Made by a program: the position numbers and the translations under genes
NCBI GenBank assembly: GCA_036873135.1
Contig: JAPTYO010000009.1
Span: 23,147,756 to 23,211,755, forward strand
From: Clarkia xantiana subsp. parviflora
Lineage: Eukaryota > Streptophyta > Magnoliopsida > Myrtales > Onagraceae
DNA length: 64,000 bases
Direction: 5' to 3'
Part shown: piece after piece, positions 32,120-45,016 of the stretch
Layout: every line of letters begins with the position of its first letter
Numbering within the stretch: position 1 is the first letter of the stretch
Notes under the pieces: generated by a model
Databases searched by the model: none
What the model saw: the letters and a program-made list of their open reading frames with translations, nothing else
What the model was told of the DNA's origin: nothing

Positions 32120-34845
32120 CGTTATCAGCACTTAATCGCTTGACTAATTTCTTTTTTTTTTTTTTGCTAAGGTATTATCGTCTTGTCTTCTACCTTCGGC
32201 CACAAAACTTCCGCTCTTTAATGCTTCTCTTCACGAATTCACCTTCGAGGAGAGACCCGTTGAGCTTCCTCCAGAGAAACCACACTACAATTGACGACGG
32301 AACCCTCTCCTATACCACGATCATATTTTCACGTTTCAAGTACATATATAATAGTGCTTATCTTATCTTACCTTCATTTGTTTATTAGGGTTGTTCACCT
32401 GAGAAGGAAAATACTAGAGACGGTATGTACAAGACGGTCCATTGCCGTGGAGGACCCCACGGGAATTATCGATTTATTCTTTACCCGATTCAGTTAAACC
32501 AAACCAACGAAACTCGCCATCATGCTTGATTGTTTGAGGGATCAGCTTTATAATTTACCCGTAGGATATCATCAACAATGTTATAATAGGGAAGATTATA
32601 TTATTTTTTACTAAATATTTCAGAATATCTATTAATTATTTTATATTCTGATTATTAATCTTTTATGTCAGGAATTTAAGATCTGTCACACGATATTTCA
32701 GATTTTGCGGTGATCGACTCCAACTTTATTATAGAAAGGGAGATTATCATTCATACACTAATTTTTATATATTATTTCAAATTATTAAGTTTATATTGAT
32801 GAATTAATATACTAATCTATTCTATGTTTTTGTTATGTGTCAGCAATATTTTTTATTTACTTGACTCGTTTTTACAACACATAACATCGTGATGTGTTAG
32901 ATCTTACGAGACTCGATTTTCATGGCATACGACATAACAATATATGCATTAATATGCTACACTCCCTGAAGCGAGTGTGTAGAAAATGAGTTATCATGAA
33001 AAAGAATAGTGTGGCTTATCACATGAGTGCTCGAAGATGAAATATATTCAGATGTGAATGAAAAATTATACCATCGCCCACTAGATTTATTTCACTCCTG
33101 AAGTGAGTGTTGCAATTTATGATTATATCGGTGATATACTTCACTTCCTGAAGTGAGTGTTGTAGTATTATAACGTTGATATCTTCTACTTCCTGAAGTG
33201 AGTATTAGAGTGTATGATTCCAATAAGAATATTCCACTCCCTGAAGCGAGTGATACAATTTATGGTTATACAAATATAAATATTGTATAATGATCATGGA
33301 TATAATTTTTGAAAGATGTGAATATTTAACATCATCATGATATCGACAAGGAATGATGGTCCATCTTACAAAGAAAGAATGCAAGCAAAAGAATGCAATA
33401 AGTAAATTTGATTTTGAAAGCGCAGTGACACTAAAATAAATGTGATGATATTATATGGCGCGAACTTTATTGATATTATAAAGCGCGGTGAAAATAGAAA
33501 AAGTTCAGATAAGCAATAGAAAATCACTCTTGCATATATCATTATTGGTTAATACTGGGATATTATGATTAAGAAAGATGCATTCTTTATGAATGACGGA
33601 TCCTGAAGATCCGATATTACGATCTTGAAGATCAAAGTTATGAATATTCGTATTTATTTTACTTTAAATTTTGCATTTACAATTATCTTTTATATTTATT
33701 GCACTACATTTACAAGCTATATTTATATTTCTTGCACTGCATTATATTTATTATATACATATATCATTATGCTCGTCGCATTTTAATATAAAATGATCAG
33801 AAGATCAAGAGTTATTCAAAATCTCAAGAATTACTACATTTAGGATCCAGAAGATCCTATAATGTATGAAAAATGATTTAATGAAGTAAAGATCTTCAAG
33901 TGTGAAAAATGAATCATGTAAAGCATGTGCAATACATAAAGAATCCTGAAGATTCTAAGAAATCATGAATTATCATATATGATCATGAAGATCCTAGAAG
34001 ATCTGGAATGAATAAAGGATCTTGAAGATCCTAAATATATGGGACTATGAATTAACGAGATTGAAAATCCCTAAAGATTTTGAATTATGAACAGAGATCC
34101 TAAAGATCTTGAATTATTTCGAATAAATGATGTTGATGAAAACGGATCTTAATATCCTAAGAGATTTTGAGATATGAAAAATAATATCCTTATGATCATG
34201 AAATCGAGCATTTGTGCTAAGTTATTTATGTACACTTTATGCATTTTTTTAATGTTATTTATATGATTTCATATACTTCATATTTATTTATTTTTATTAT
34301 AAATAATGTGAATACTCCGCAATCATTATTGAGATGAATGAACAAAATAAAAATATGCGGAATGTGTTACAAAATATTTTAAAAAAAATATCTTGAAGAT
34401 TATGAAAGAAATACATATCAGGTAAACCAGAAGTTTACCGCTAATATTGGCGTGATTGATTATATATTCGGTAAACCGGAAGTTTACTGATTCATATGGA
34501 GGTAAACCAGAAGTTTTACCCATATAATAAAATATTTGGTGTGACCGGTTACAGACCATTCCGAATATTTGGAAGAACCTGAAGATTCTCCATAAATCGT
34601 TATGATAATTGCTCTCAAAGGAAAATTCATTATGTGATCATTATCAACTAAGTTCGGGATAAAATTTCATTATTTATGGAAATAATAAAAGGTGAATTTG
34701 GGCCCGTTCACCTGCCATGTGGACCGATATATTATTTTGAAAGATGCATCTACAATATGGTCACATGTGCGTTGATTATGACTTTGCAAATTTCCAGATT
34801 ATGCAATAAAGAATGATGATGATATTGGAAGTTGATAATTATTAT
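32120..34845 (+). other. 5' internal region of Copia H, no intact gene
   Basis: About 2.7 kb of AT-rich DNA follow the primer site. No long frame survives. From 32959 to 34590 there is a series of short palindromes with a GAAG-type loop, such as ACACTCCCTGAAGCGAGTGT, GGATCTTGAAGATCC and GGTAAACCAGAAGTTTACC. The final stretch (34690-34845) reads as broken integrase (GPVHLPCGPIYYF-like). The gag region is unrecognisable. Confidence 0.55.
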
Positions 34846-35410
34846 TGTTGGATTACGGGGACGTAATACTACGGAATGCTAAACGTGTACTAGCAAGAAA
34901 TCTAATCTACACAGCGGAATTAGTACACATACCTTTTAGCTTTCCTGTCCAAGAACGATATGGAGAGAGTTCTGATCCTCCGGTCGGAACCACGTGCAAG
35001 TTCTTCGTCAGAAGAAGTCCCACGCGATGTAGCTCCACAACAAGACCTCTGATCGATTCTTCAACGGAGATGGAACCTCGGACTTGATATTGATGGTGCC
35101 GAAATTTAGACTAGGGTGACAAGTTTTCTCAATAGAGATCCTTGTTCTTAATTGTGTGTATAAACCATTAGGAGTCACCCCTATATATATTATTGGGTGG
35201 AGTTGCCAAAAGGCAACTCCACCCTATGTGGTATTAGGGTTTCGGCCGAACCATGTAAAAGGGGGGGGGGGGGGAGGCCCATTTTTGGCCTCCTTTGTTA
35301 ATTACTAATTGGATTTGGCCCAATTAGCCCAGATTGACAATTACCTAATTAACTTAGGTACCCTTAATTAACGGGCTCCTATTACGGCGCCACGTCACCA
35401 TATGCTAACA
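34846..35410 (-). repeat. 3' LTR of element D
   Basis: This 565-bp LTR contains a 14-G run at 35261-35274; the partner LTR has five G at that place. It also carries about 15 bp (near 35336-35350) that the partner lacks. The flanking GCTCCCACTCG (35411 on) is the complement of the polypurine tract. Confidence 0.93.
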
Positions 35411-36820
35411 GCTCCCACTCGCCAGAATGGGAGGGTGCTCGTTAATCTATACGATTACGCAATGGTATCAACATCTCAGTCTTCGTCTCCGTCTCCGAAT
35501 AGTTCATACGAGGCTTGCCGTGCGACCGGCGGATACGACGGGCATCGTGCTACTCATCTGTTAGGAGTATTGTAGCGCCCGCAGAACGTTGATTCCCTTT
35601 CATGAACGAAACCTGTTTGAAATAAAACTATGTACCGCACTGTATCCTTGGTCAACTGTTAATTCTCCAATTGCCCAGTTTTCCACAAAGGAATACTTCT
35701 CTAGGGCATCCATACAAGTGTTCACAACCTTCAACTAATATCCGGTTGGCGGCCACCAAGTGAACACGAGAGTCGGTGAATTAAAGGTGAACTTGACCAT
35801 CCTCATCGCTTATACCCTTAGTCTGACTCAACCGGTTTCCAAGACGTGGTCACTTGGCTGTTTTCTTTGGCACTACGCTCGTACGCCAGGAAGCGAGCAT
35901 TGAGCCAGACCTTAGGTATAAGTTCTGAGTCCATGAGGATACTTCAGATGCCTCTTCATAAGACATCCGGGATCAAGCACACGCTCAAGGTGAAGAAGTA
36001 TGTGCCCTTTGAATCACAAGGATTCTAGCTAGCACAACCGAGCATGACCCCGTGGTCGAACGTGGCACGCGCAGTATGAAGCACGCGTCGATAGCACACC
36101 TGGTAAAACCATGGATGGGATATGTCAATAATTTTATCGCAGAATCTCTCATCTGGCATTGAATGTGATATATAGTGATGGACAAAGTCCAACTCGTAGA
36201 TTTACAAAACGAAGATTAAGTCATGCTGTTAAGCGTGACAATGTTATCGTTTTGTTTAATCAGGTTTACCCCCCTGATTCTTAGCCAATCTTGTTATGGT
36301 AGAGGTCCATCTCTCCTTACAAGATGATCATTCATGTGTGACGAGGCAAGGTTCACATTCGACATAATTTTGGTGGAAGAACTTTACTTCTTCCTACGAC
36401 TTAGTTTATAGAACGTAAAATCTGATGTTGTTAATCATTATGACGTCGATAAATCATAAACTCAAATTGAAATTCTTTTATTTAATTGAAACATAATTTT
36501 AAATGTCAAAATGTTATCACTTTTACAAGCCACACAGTTAAAGCCCTACGTAATCCAAGCAGTTTTACGTGCTTTTCAAAAATCTCCTTACGTAACGGCT
36601 TAGTTAAAGGGTCCGCGACCATATTGTCTGTAGGCAAGTATTCTAAAGCAATTATGTTGTCTTCCAAAATAGATTTAGCATAATTTTATTTCACATCAAT
36701 GTGCTTTGTCGTACTATGGTACTTTGGATTCTTAACTGCCGCAATGGCCGCCTGACTGTCGGAGTACACCTTTACAGGTTTACTCTTCTTGTCGGTGCCA
36801 ATTAATGCAGTAAGAAGCCT
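35411..36820. other. 3' noncoding region of D
   Basis: About 1.4 kb lie between the RNase H end and the 3' LTR. No gene is seen. Parts of it (36059-36515) match 44573-45012 in element E. Confidence 0.6.
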
Positions 36821-37147
36821 TTAAAGCCAGACCGCTTCTTGTGCGTTTTTGGAGAGGGCAACGAATTCCGATTCCATAGTGGAAAGCGCGACACAAGATT
36901 GCTTCTTGCTTACCCATGATATGGCAGCATTAGCAAGGAGGAAAACTCCTCCTGTGGTGGATTTACGATCATCCGGATCGCCACCGTGGTCGGCGTCACT
37001 ATAACCTGTCAATTCGAGCTGATTGCCCTCATAGCACAGAACGTAGTCGGCAGTACCTTTCATATATCTGATTGGAATCTTGCTACTAGGCCCACAGCGT
37101 AACAGATGTCTGGCCAAGTACAGAGCATGGCGTACATTAGACTCCAT
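36821..37147 (-). pseudogene. Copia RNase H of D
   Basis: It encodes GYSDADHGGDPDDRKSTTG, ISWVSKKQSCVALSTMESEF and ALSKNAQEAVWL, the usual Copia RNase H sequence with its Asp and Glu residues, then a premature TAA. It is separated from RT by a frame break near 37150. Confidence 0.88.
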
Positions 37148-37161
37148 ACCATGCTCAGATA

Positions 37162-37824
37162 CTATGCATTCTTCATTTGTTCACGCTCATGCTGGTTTTT
37201 CGGGCCATCACGCTTCGATAGCGCACACCCGAACACAACTGGCGTATCCACGGGTTTGGCATCCAGCATTCTGAATCTTTTCAACAGTTTGTTGATATAT
37301 GATTCATGAGATAGACATAATCTTCGGGTGGCACGATCTCGGGCAATTTTGATGCCTGAGATGTACGTAGCCTCTCCCATGTCTTTCATCTCGAATGCTG
37401 ATGCTAACCAGGACTTTGATTTATTCATGAAACTCATGTCGTTCGTAGCAATGAGTATGTCATCCACGTATAGTGTTATGATGATATACTTAGACCCGGA
37501 TGTCTTAGTGTATACGCAGGGATCCTCGTGAAGATTCACGGATCCGTATCCGACGATTTCCTCGTGGAGTCTGCGATACCATTGCTGAGACGATTGTTTA
37601 AGACCGTATATAGATATTTGGAGTTTGCAAACTTTACGTTCTTTTCCAGGAGTAATGAAACCCTCCGGCTGCTCCATATAGATCTCTTCCTTCAGGTTTC
37701 CATGGAGGAATGCGGTCTTAACATCCATTTGATGTAGCTCTAGATCAAGACTAGCAACTAGGGCAAGGATGACCCTTACTGTGGTGTAACGCACAGTTGG
37801 TGAGTATGTTTCATCAAAGTCCAC
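37162..37824 (-). pseudogene. Copia reverse transcriptase of D
   Basis: This 220-codon frame reads FDETYSPTVRYTTVRVILAL, MDVKTAFLHGNLKEEIYMEQP, SIYGLKQSSQQW and the catalytic ITLYVDDILIATND, then the connection region to EREQMKNA. The N-terminal end of RT and the integrase upstream (37825-39800) are too broken to read as a frame. Confidence 0.9.
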
Positions 37825-39808
37825 TCCGTGGATTTGGGTATATCCTTTCGCAATTATTCGAGTTTTGCACCACTCGAAATTCCACCCGAAGTTAATTCTA
37901 AGATTTCACTTTCTAGCTCTGTGGTTAACAGATAAATCAACTAAAGACTAAAACCGAATTAGTTCTTATTTAGGCAATTTCATCCTCCATTATTTTCCTC
38001 CATTCCCTCGGTTTGAGGTCCATCTTTTTCTTGTTGAACCGTCACTGGTTCAAGAACGAATATCAAGATGTGAGACACATCTCATTTGATGGGACTCTTC
38101 TCTAGAGAAGTTTGTTGCCTTTGACTATGTCTAGGCACGTTAATCCCATGTTTTAGTCTGATCGTTACTCCCACTCGGAATAATGCTTCTTATAGGGGCA
38201 TTACTCCCACTGGAAACAATGGCGGTGGTTGAACTTACTTGGAATAACCTCTCGGTCTCGGGATTCTACCTCCGAGATGTATTTTTCGATCACTAGGATC
38301 TAGAACCGAGTTGGTTGTTCCACTCCCACTAGGAAAAATGGGTAGTTGAAATAGTTCATTAACATGATTATCAGGTCTGACTTGATTCGCATTTTGAAAT
38401 TTAGCGATGATTATGTGTGAGGGGGAGTGAGCCCTCTCACTTGATTTATTATGAAGACATTTCCATCATCATTTACCAAATCAATCACTTATGCTATATC
38501 AATTCTCCCACTCGAAGTAAGTGGGACCTGAGAATCTCCATCAACCATCTGTTAACTCAATCAGTACTAGTTCGTTCGTTCGTTTTGCAAAGCGTTGGAA
38601 ATCCATCATCAAACCTTTATAATGTGTCATGTTTATCCACGAAACCATTGTTCCAGACTAATATTAAAACTTGTATTCTCCAAGAGTAGCGCGTACTCTT
38701 AATAAATACTTGTTTTAATGCGCAAATTAATGCGTCTTTGTGATAAGGTTTTACCCGAATCATTCATTAGCTTTTATGGTAACGTGTTAACCGAATTGGT
38801 CAGAACTTAGTGTTTTACATTAATGTGAGTTAAATTAATCTCATCCCGCAGGAACAATTAATGTGCAACTCTAACATTATGTAATTCTAAACTATGTTTC
38901 TTGAAGTGTTTAATGAATGCTTTTGGCCCAAACTCTTCGTTCAAGGCTATTGGTGGGAGAGTCGTTTTACCGACTACTTCTTTTCGTTTATTTAACTCAT
39001 CCATAGATTTATCTATCTTATGGACCATGCATTTGAGCTGTCGCTTTTAATGCCATGGTTGATATTCTAATTAGATTGTAGTAGCTGGAAAGCTTACATA
39101 GAATCTAAGTAGTTATCTATGAGTTATATCTGAAGAATTACAAACGAAAATTCCGCATTCATAAAAATACTTAAATTTGTATTCTAAAACGATGTGTCCC
39201 GTCTTTCGAGGTGACATGCGCCTCGCGCATACCCGTTAAAAACCGTGGTTTTGAGAATCGTTTTAGTCTCCAAATTCAAAAGCAATATCGGTTTTAAACA
39301 TGCAGATTATTTGGGATACAAACTATAATGGAGTATTTTAACAAATAAGGATGATTGAGCAATGTGTTGAATAACGTAAATAGGATAAAAACGAACGATG
39401 ATAAATTCAATACTTAATTCAAGTATTAGTAAATACTCTGAAAATAATGTGTTCCACCAAGAAGTAAAAGTAGAAGTTTTAGCAAATCTAAAGATAAAGA
39501 ATCTCTCATTCCATCTTTATTCTTCTGGGGTATCCTCGATCAGGTCGTTGCTTCTGTTTCTCGGTTCTGTAATTCAAAAGAAAATGAATTACTCTCGAGT
39601 GATTAGAAGCAAAGAGAATGAATGATTTTCATCATCTTTACCCTTTACGTACCTTAGGAGGATTAGTGCAGGCATTAGCCAGGTGTCCTTTCAGCTTCAC
39701 CTGAAACACGTTCGAGTTTCCTCTTTACGTGTCTGCTTTGCTTGCTCTTTCTTACCACCAGATTGTTTGCGTTTAAACTTCTTCTGGGATTTGTTTGCCA
39801 CAAACTTA
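37825..39808 (-). pseudogene. Degenerate integrase and gag C-terminal region of D
   Basis: No frame longer than 100 codons is seen. A zinc-knuckle remnant is readable near 39670-39715 by comparison with E (CFR...ACTNPP). The rest is inferred to be integrase from its place between gag and RT. Confidence 0.6.
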
Positions 39809-40285
39809 TCAGTTTTGTTCTGAGAGCTTTTTCCCTTTCTCTTGCGCTTCCTTGAGCTCAGCGATCAAGTTAAACATATGCATAATATGATCTTTTATCG
39901 TATGCTTGGGATTCTTCTTATAGGTGTCAAGAGCGATGTTTAACGCTCTCTTTTGGGCAATGGTATAGACACCAAATGTTGCCTTAAGACCATCCCATAG
40001 GTCCTTGGCAGTCCCCAAATGGTCAAACCTATAGAGAATCTCGTCTTCCAGCATAGAGAGTAAGGTGGAACGAACATCATGATCATTGACATCCCATTCA
40101 TCATAGAACGTTTTTTGCTCATCTGTGAGGTCTCCCTCAGGCCTAGTTTGTTTTGTGGTCAAATGCTCCAGACCTCTTATTTCAGAGATTATCATCTTAA
40201 CTCGTTTATTCCATATTTTATAATTACCGCTATTCAATCTTATTCCCTTATTCAACTGGGAAATGACATTGCTAGTTGCAGCCAT
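39809..40285 (-). CDS. Copia Gag N-terminal domain of D
   Basis: These 158 codons start MAATSNVISQLNKGIRL. It is the plant Copia Gag core: NYKIWNKRVKMIISEIRGL, LLSMLEDEILYRFDHLGTAKDLWDGL and HIMHMFNLIAELKEAQ. It ends early compared with a full Gag. A close homologue lies at 58282-59122 in E. Confidence 0.85.
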   Translation of the reverse strand: MAATSNVISQLNKGIRLNSGNYKIWNKRVKMIISEIRGLEHLTTKQTRPEGDLTDEQKTFYDEWDVNDHDVRSTLLSMLEDEILYRFDHLGTAKDLWDGLKATFGVYTIAQKRALNIALDTYKKNPKHTIKDHIMHMFNLIAELKEAQEKGKKLSEQN

Positions 40286-41660
40286 CTATATTAACACATT
40301 GACAATCATGCAAAGTTTAGGAAGAGAACAACATTTTGACAGAATTGCAAACATCGGATTATCTATTAAGATAGAATACGACGAATAGTGATCATTCAGT
40401 CACTAAACCAAACCAACCTTCAGTAAACCGAGGAAGGGGGTGTCGTGAAAGAATTTACACTATTGTCGTTTTCAATCTAATAGATCAGTCTTTTGAAAAC
40501 GGTTATTCTATTGCAAATTACCGGAACGGGAATTTTCAAATAAGCATACCCGATCTTGGCTTTCCCAAGTCCCTTATGATTTTGTAAAATTATCCGATAA
40601 TTTACGCATGCATTTTTATAATTATACTACATCTAGCAAATCATCATACCATGCGATAAATATCCAAAACAACATGCTTACGCGTCATGCATCTAATGTT
40701 CCTAGCATATATAATTCTACGTAAAGTAAATTATCACATGCTTTCTATCGTGAACATCCTAGCATACGCGTCAAAACATGCAATTTCCGCACATATCATG
40801 CATAATTGGCGACTGGAATTTTCGATTTTATAAAACGTTTTGAAAATATTAGGGGCTGTTTTGCAATTCATGATTACAATCAATCATGCGAATTTCTAGA
40901 CACGGATTCTAGGCACTATTAATCAGCATAGCATGTCTATCCTATTGCGCAAACCACATATTTAAATCCCAGAGCTCAATGCTCGCAATATAATATCCAG
41001 CTAGCTTGACTAAGTCAAGACGACATATCTAATTATATCAAAATACATGATGCAGAAAGTAAACAATTGCAAATTAGCCCACTAATTTAGTCCATTCCCA
41101 AAAACATGCAAGTCCGAAGATCCATCCCCATAATCGAAACCAGGCATTAGGGTTTTGTTTGAAACCGTGTATTAAAACACAAACCCTAAGAGCACTGTTT
41201 AGGTTAATTTTAAAGTTCGAAAACATTTTGGATTTAAAATTTGACATCCTATTTTATTGAACAATTTAAAATTTTCCGAAAATTTTAAAATGGTTCGGTC
41301 CAAATTTTAAAATCCGGTTCAATTCGGTCTGATTTTAAAAATTACGGTTTGGTCCGAAATGGTTCAATAAAATAAGATTGTGGCTCGGTTTATCACTCAA
41401 AACCGGTTAGGTTAGGTTCAATTTAGTTACTACGGTCCGACCCGACCCGACTAGGTCGACCCGATTAAGAAAACCCGGATTGGTTTTATTCATTCCGGTT
41501 TAGCAATTGGACTGGCCCATAAACCCTAGGGTTTGGCCGAAATATGTCTTGTGGGCTAAGTAGGGTTTTAAAGTCCACTAAAAACTTAACTTAGCCACCA
41601 AGAAATATTATTTATTTAAAATAATTTCCAATATTGCTAATATATACATGTAATTCGGCT

Positions 41661-41696
<36 letters not shown>

Positions 41697-41731
41697 TTGT
41701 CAAGATTTTATCACTAAGTTGTAAATCAATT

Positions 41732-41766
<35 letters not shown>

Positions 41767-42382
41767 CAAAAATATATTTAGGGATAAAATATATAGATAA
41801 TATATCTTCTTTATCTTTTTAAGTAACTAAATCCTATCAATATATTTTTATCCTTATCATTTAGTTATATATATTGATAGTTAATATCTTTTACAATATT
41901 ATATTATAAACCTATCCATATTTTCCAACTTATAGATATTTAGTTACCTATTAATTAAAATTTAAAAATGGCAACATATATATTTTTATATTAGTGCCGG
42001 AATTTTTAAGTCTTGGAGACCAAGAAAATTAAAAAATTTACCTAAAATACCCCTAGGATTTTCGGCACGAACACAAAGAGTTGGAACAGTTGTCAAATTT
42101 TAAGATCAAATACTACCTTGATCGAAAATCCAAATTGTGTTCTTAATAAAACTCATGGTGTTCTTGAAGATTATGAACATCAAACTCAAATTCATAACAA
42201 ATTTTCGGTTTTGATACTCAAAAACACATAAAGTTAGAAAATTCTAAGTTTTTAAAGATCATATACATGATTTCATATTGAAAATTTCGGAACACATATT
42301 GATGTTCACCAACCTAAAAATTTCGGATTTTTCATAGATTCAAGAACATCAGTTTATCAAAATTTTAAGAACTCCTAACTCA
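40286..42382. other. Long 5' leader of D
   Basis: About 2.1 kb of AT-rich DNA without coding frames lie between the gag ATG and the primer site. It includes (TA)n tracts at about 41665-41692 and 41738-41762 and repeated GGTTCGGT-type phrases near 41290-41420. Element E has a leader of similar length and content. Confidence 0.65.
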
Positions 42383-42395
42383 GGCTCTGATACCA
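42383..42395 (-). other. Primer-binding site of D (initiator Met-tRNA)
   Basis: The minus strand reads TGGTATCAGAGCC, one base inside the 5' LTR. Confidence 0.92.
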
Positions 42396-42396
42396 C

Positions 42397-42941
42397 TGTT
42401 GGATTACGGTGACGTAATACTACGGAATGCTAAATGTGTACTAGCAAGAAATCTAATCTACGCAGCGGAATTAGTACACGTACCTTTTAGCTTTCCTGTC
42501 CAAGAACGATGTGGAGAGAGTTCTGATCCTCCAGTCGGAACCACGTGCAAGTTCTTTGTCAGAAGAAGTCCCACGCGATGTAGCTCCACAACAAGACCTC
42601 TGATCGATTCTTCAACGGAGATGGAACCTCGGACTTGATATTGATGGTGCCGAAATTTAGACTAGGGTGACAAGTTTTCTCAATGGAGATCCTTGTTCTT
42701 AATTGTGTGTATAAATCCTTAGGAGTCACCCCTATATATAGTATTGGGTGGAGTTTCCAAAAGGCAACTCCACCCTATGTGGTACTAAGGTTTCGGCCGA
42801 ACCATGTAAAAAGGGGGAGGCCCATTTTGGGCCTCCCTTGTCAATTACTAATTGGATTTGGCCCAATTAGCCCAGATTAACTTAGGTAATTCCCTTAATT
42901 AACGGGCTCCTATTACGGCGCCACGTCACCATATGCTAACA
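42397..42941 (-). repeat. 5' LTR of element D
   Basis: This 545-bp partner of 34846-35410 is followed by ATTAT (42942-42946). Confidence 0.93.
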
Positions 42942-42946
42942 ATTAT

Positions 42947-44340
42947 AAGAATTAGACAATTCATTGTCAATATTTGCAGTTTAGCATCAAAGTTACAACG
43001 AACCTCCAGTTATATAGTTAACATGCTATCAATGAGAGCAAATTGGGTACAAATGCATGCTATTATGAAAGCAGCAATATAACTACGCATCAAGCCATCA
43101 CAGTTCTCCCCATTACAACCAATTTTTGGTGAAGACACAAATTTCTCATATATGAATTTATGAAGTGTGATATATATTTGAATTGCTCCACCGCAACGCA
43201 CTAAGATGGGTATTGAATGTTGGGAAAAATTATGTTTGATATAAACAATTTATTGGGAACAATGACTGATATATATTTTAAAGCAAGAGTTGATGATTGT
43301 CATTGATGAACAACTTTCCCAACATTAGGGGGAGAAAAGAAGCAGCTGGCAGAAAATAGATTGACTGAAAAAACATTTTATTATTATCTCAGTTAGATCC
43401 TCGCATTATGAGAATATGAACATGAAGTTCAAAGAGATGAGCATTTTCAAATACTGCCAATAAGTGACTTTATGAGACCCAGAAAGTCATAAGTCAAGTA
43501 ACAGCTGCAAATGCTCCAATTTGAAATGTCCCAATTGGACAAACTATAATGAAAAATAATTCATGGTTCCAAATATTTTTAACAAGAATGGAGCACGGAA
43601 AGAAAATAGATAAATACGGTCTTATTACGGAGGCGATTTTCCAAAAAGAAAAAGAGACATAACTAAATATGACCCCAGAAGTGGTTCAGGTACCTGAAAA
43701 TAATTGTAATAAAGAGATCTCGATGAGTTATGTCATTAATGGGTATTTATGGAACCAGACATATTAAGTTGTCGACAACTGTTTTGAATATTATTCATGA
43801 GTGAATTCATAAAACAAGACGAGGATCTTGAGCTCAATATGTCAAAGAATCATTATGATTGGCGAAAGCTTGAAAAAGACGCAAGTAAGAGCATGAAAAT
43901 GCCAGATGGTGAAAGCCAGTGGATATAAATAATTTCTGCGTACATAAATTGCCTCGTAAGATAGGCACAACCCGTGGTACAAAGACTTTAACGTAGAAAA
44001 CAATTATTATATGAATCATTGGTGGAGCAATAACCTTCAAATACATTATTATGTTGGCACTACATACAATGTTTTAATATGCATCTCATGATATGAATAA
44101 TTTTATAGCCTATTTGGGTGGCTAATTTGATAGTGAAATCCACATAAAAACCCCAGAAGGATTTAAAATGCTAGCATGAATATTTTCAAGAATGTTGGTA
44201 TAGACACAGGATTTAAAATGCTAGCATGATAAAAATATTGTGCCATTTACGGGTTGCTTATGGTATATTATCCCCGCTATATCAACATTTGAGCTAAGTT
44301 GTAGCGAATGCTAATATAAATATACAAATAAAGAAAATTG
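42947..44340 (+). pseudogene. Integrase to RT remnants of Copia H
   Basis: Short stretches in shifting frames are recognisable as plant Copia: APPQRTKMG (near 43186), FPTLGG (near 43316), LDPRIM (near 43399), AANAP (near 43509), and an RT start reading IHIKTPEGFKMLA (near 44140). Stops interrupt all of them. The phrase GGATTTAAAATGCTAGCATGA occurs twice (44158 and 44210), a small internal duplication. This confirms that H is a Copia on the plus strand and that D fell into it. Confidence 0.7.
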
Positions 44341-45016
44341 ATATTTATAGCACAGAACATAGTCGGCAGTACCTTTCAGATATCTTATAATTCATTTTAC
44401 GGCCTTTAAATGTTGATAGCTAGGATCTGATTGGAATCTTGCTACTAGGCCCACAGCGTAGCAGATGTCTGGCCGAGTACATAGCATGGCGTATATTAAA
44501 CTTTCTACCATGCTTAGACAATCTGCATTCTTCATCTGTTCACGCTTCTGCTGGTTGAACGTGGCATGCGTAGTATGAAGCACACGTTGATAGCATACCT
44601 GAACCTTTTGGGTTTACAGGAAAGGGATATGTAAATCATGCTATCACATATTCTCATCTGGCCCAGAATGTGGTTTAATGACGAACGGATTTCATCACGG
44701 CGATATGCAAAACGAAGATCACGTCGAGTAACTTCGAAACTAGATAATCGTCTCGCTTAATCAGGTTTATCCCCCTGACTCTTAGCCAATTTTGTTTCGT
44801 GGATGCCTCCCTCCATCACAAGACGGTCGTACTTGTGTGACTAGGTAAGGCCCACATTCGACATAGTTTGGCAGAGGATTGCGTCCTCCTACGACTTAGT
44901 TTATAGACCGTAAATCTGATGTAATCAAAACATTATGACGTCGATTGATCATAAACTCGGTTTCAATTCTTTCGCTTTCAAAATGTAACTTTCTAATATC
45001 AAAATGCTATCACAGG
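44341..45016 (-). pseudogene. Rearranged 3' end of E
   Basis: 44341-44583 encodes the RT/RNase H connection (MVESLIYAMLCTRPDICYAVG, SYQHLKAVK). 44573-45012 matches the 3' noncoding DNA of D (36059-36515). In D these parts lie in the reverse order along the strand. The join falls at a short shared TGGT. Confidence 0.75.

Larger units (their letters stand above)
34846..42941 (-). mobile_element. Copia element D
   Basis: It is 8.1 kb with LTRs at 34846-35410 (3') and 42397-42941 (5') and target-site duplication ATTAT (34841-34845, 42942-42946). It lies inside the integrase region of H. The minus strand gives gag, degenerate integrase, RT and RNase H. LTRs run TGTTGG...CTAACA and differ at about 18 sites plus indels. 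Element E is a relative in the same orientation. Confidence 0.93.
9353..44340 (+). mobile_element. Old Copia retrotransposon H, split by elements B and D
   Basis: The pieces are 9353-9379 plus 31958-32119 (5' LTR, broken by B), 32120-34845 (internal), and 42947-44340 (integrase to RT, after D). Removing the insertions leaves about 4.3 kb. The LTR start TGTTATGAATG at 9353 joins across B through the shared TATG at 9376-9379 and 31954-31957. A leader sequence CGTTATCAGCAC directly after the LTR end is the likely primer-binding site. The coding remnants are full of stops. The 3' half and 3' LTR are gone where element E begins. This is the oldest layer of the nest and starts only about 490 bp upstream of the tubulin ATG. 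Confidence 0.72.

Noticed and set aside
41660..41765. (TA)n tracts as a replication origin or promoter
   Set aside because: They are simple microsatellites repeated in the leaders of D and E; nothing supports a further role.
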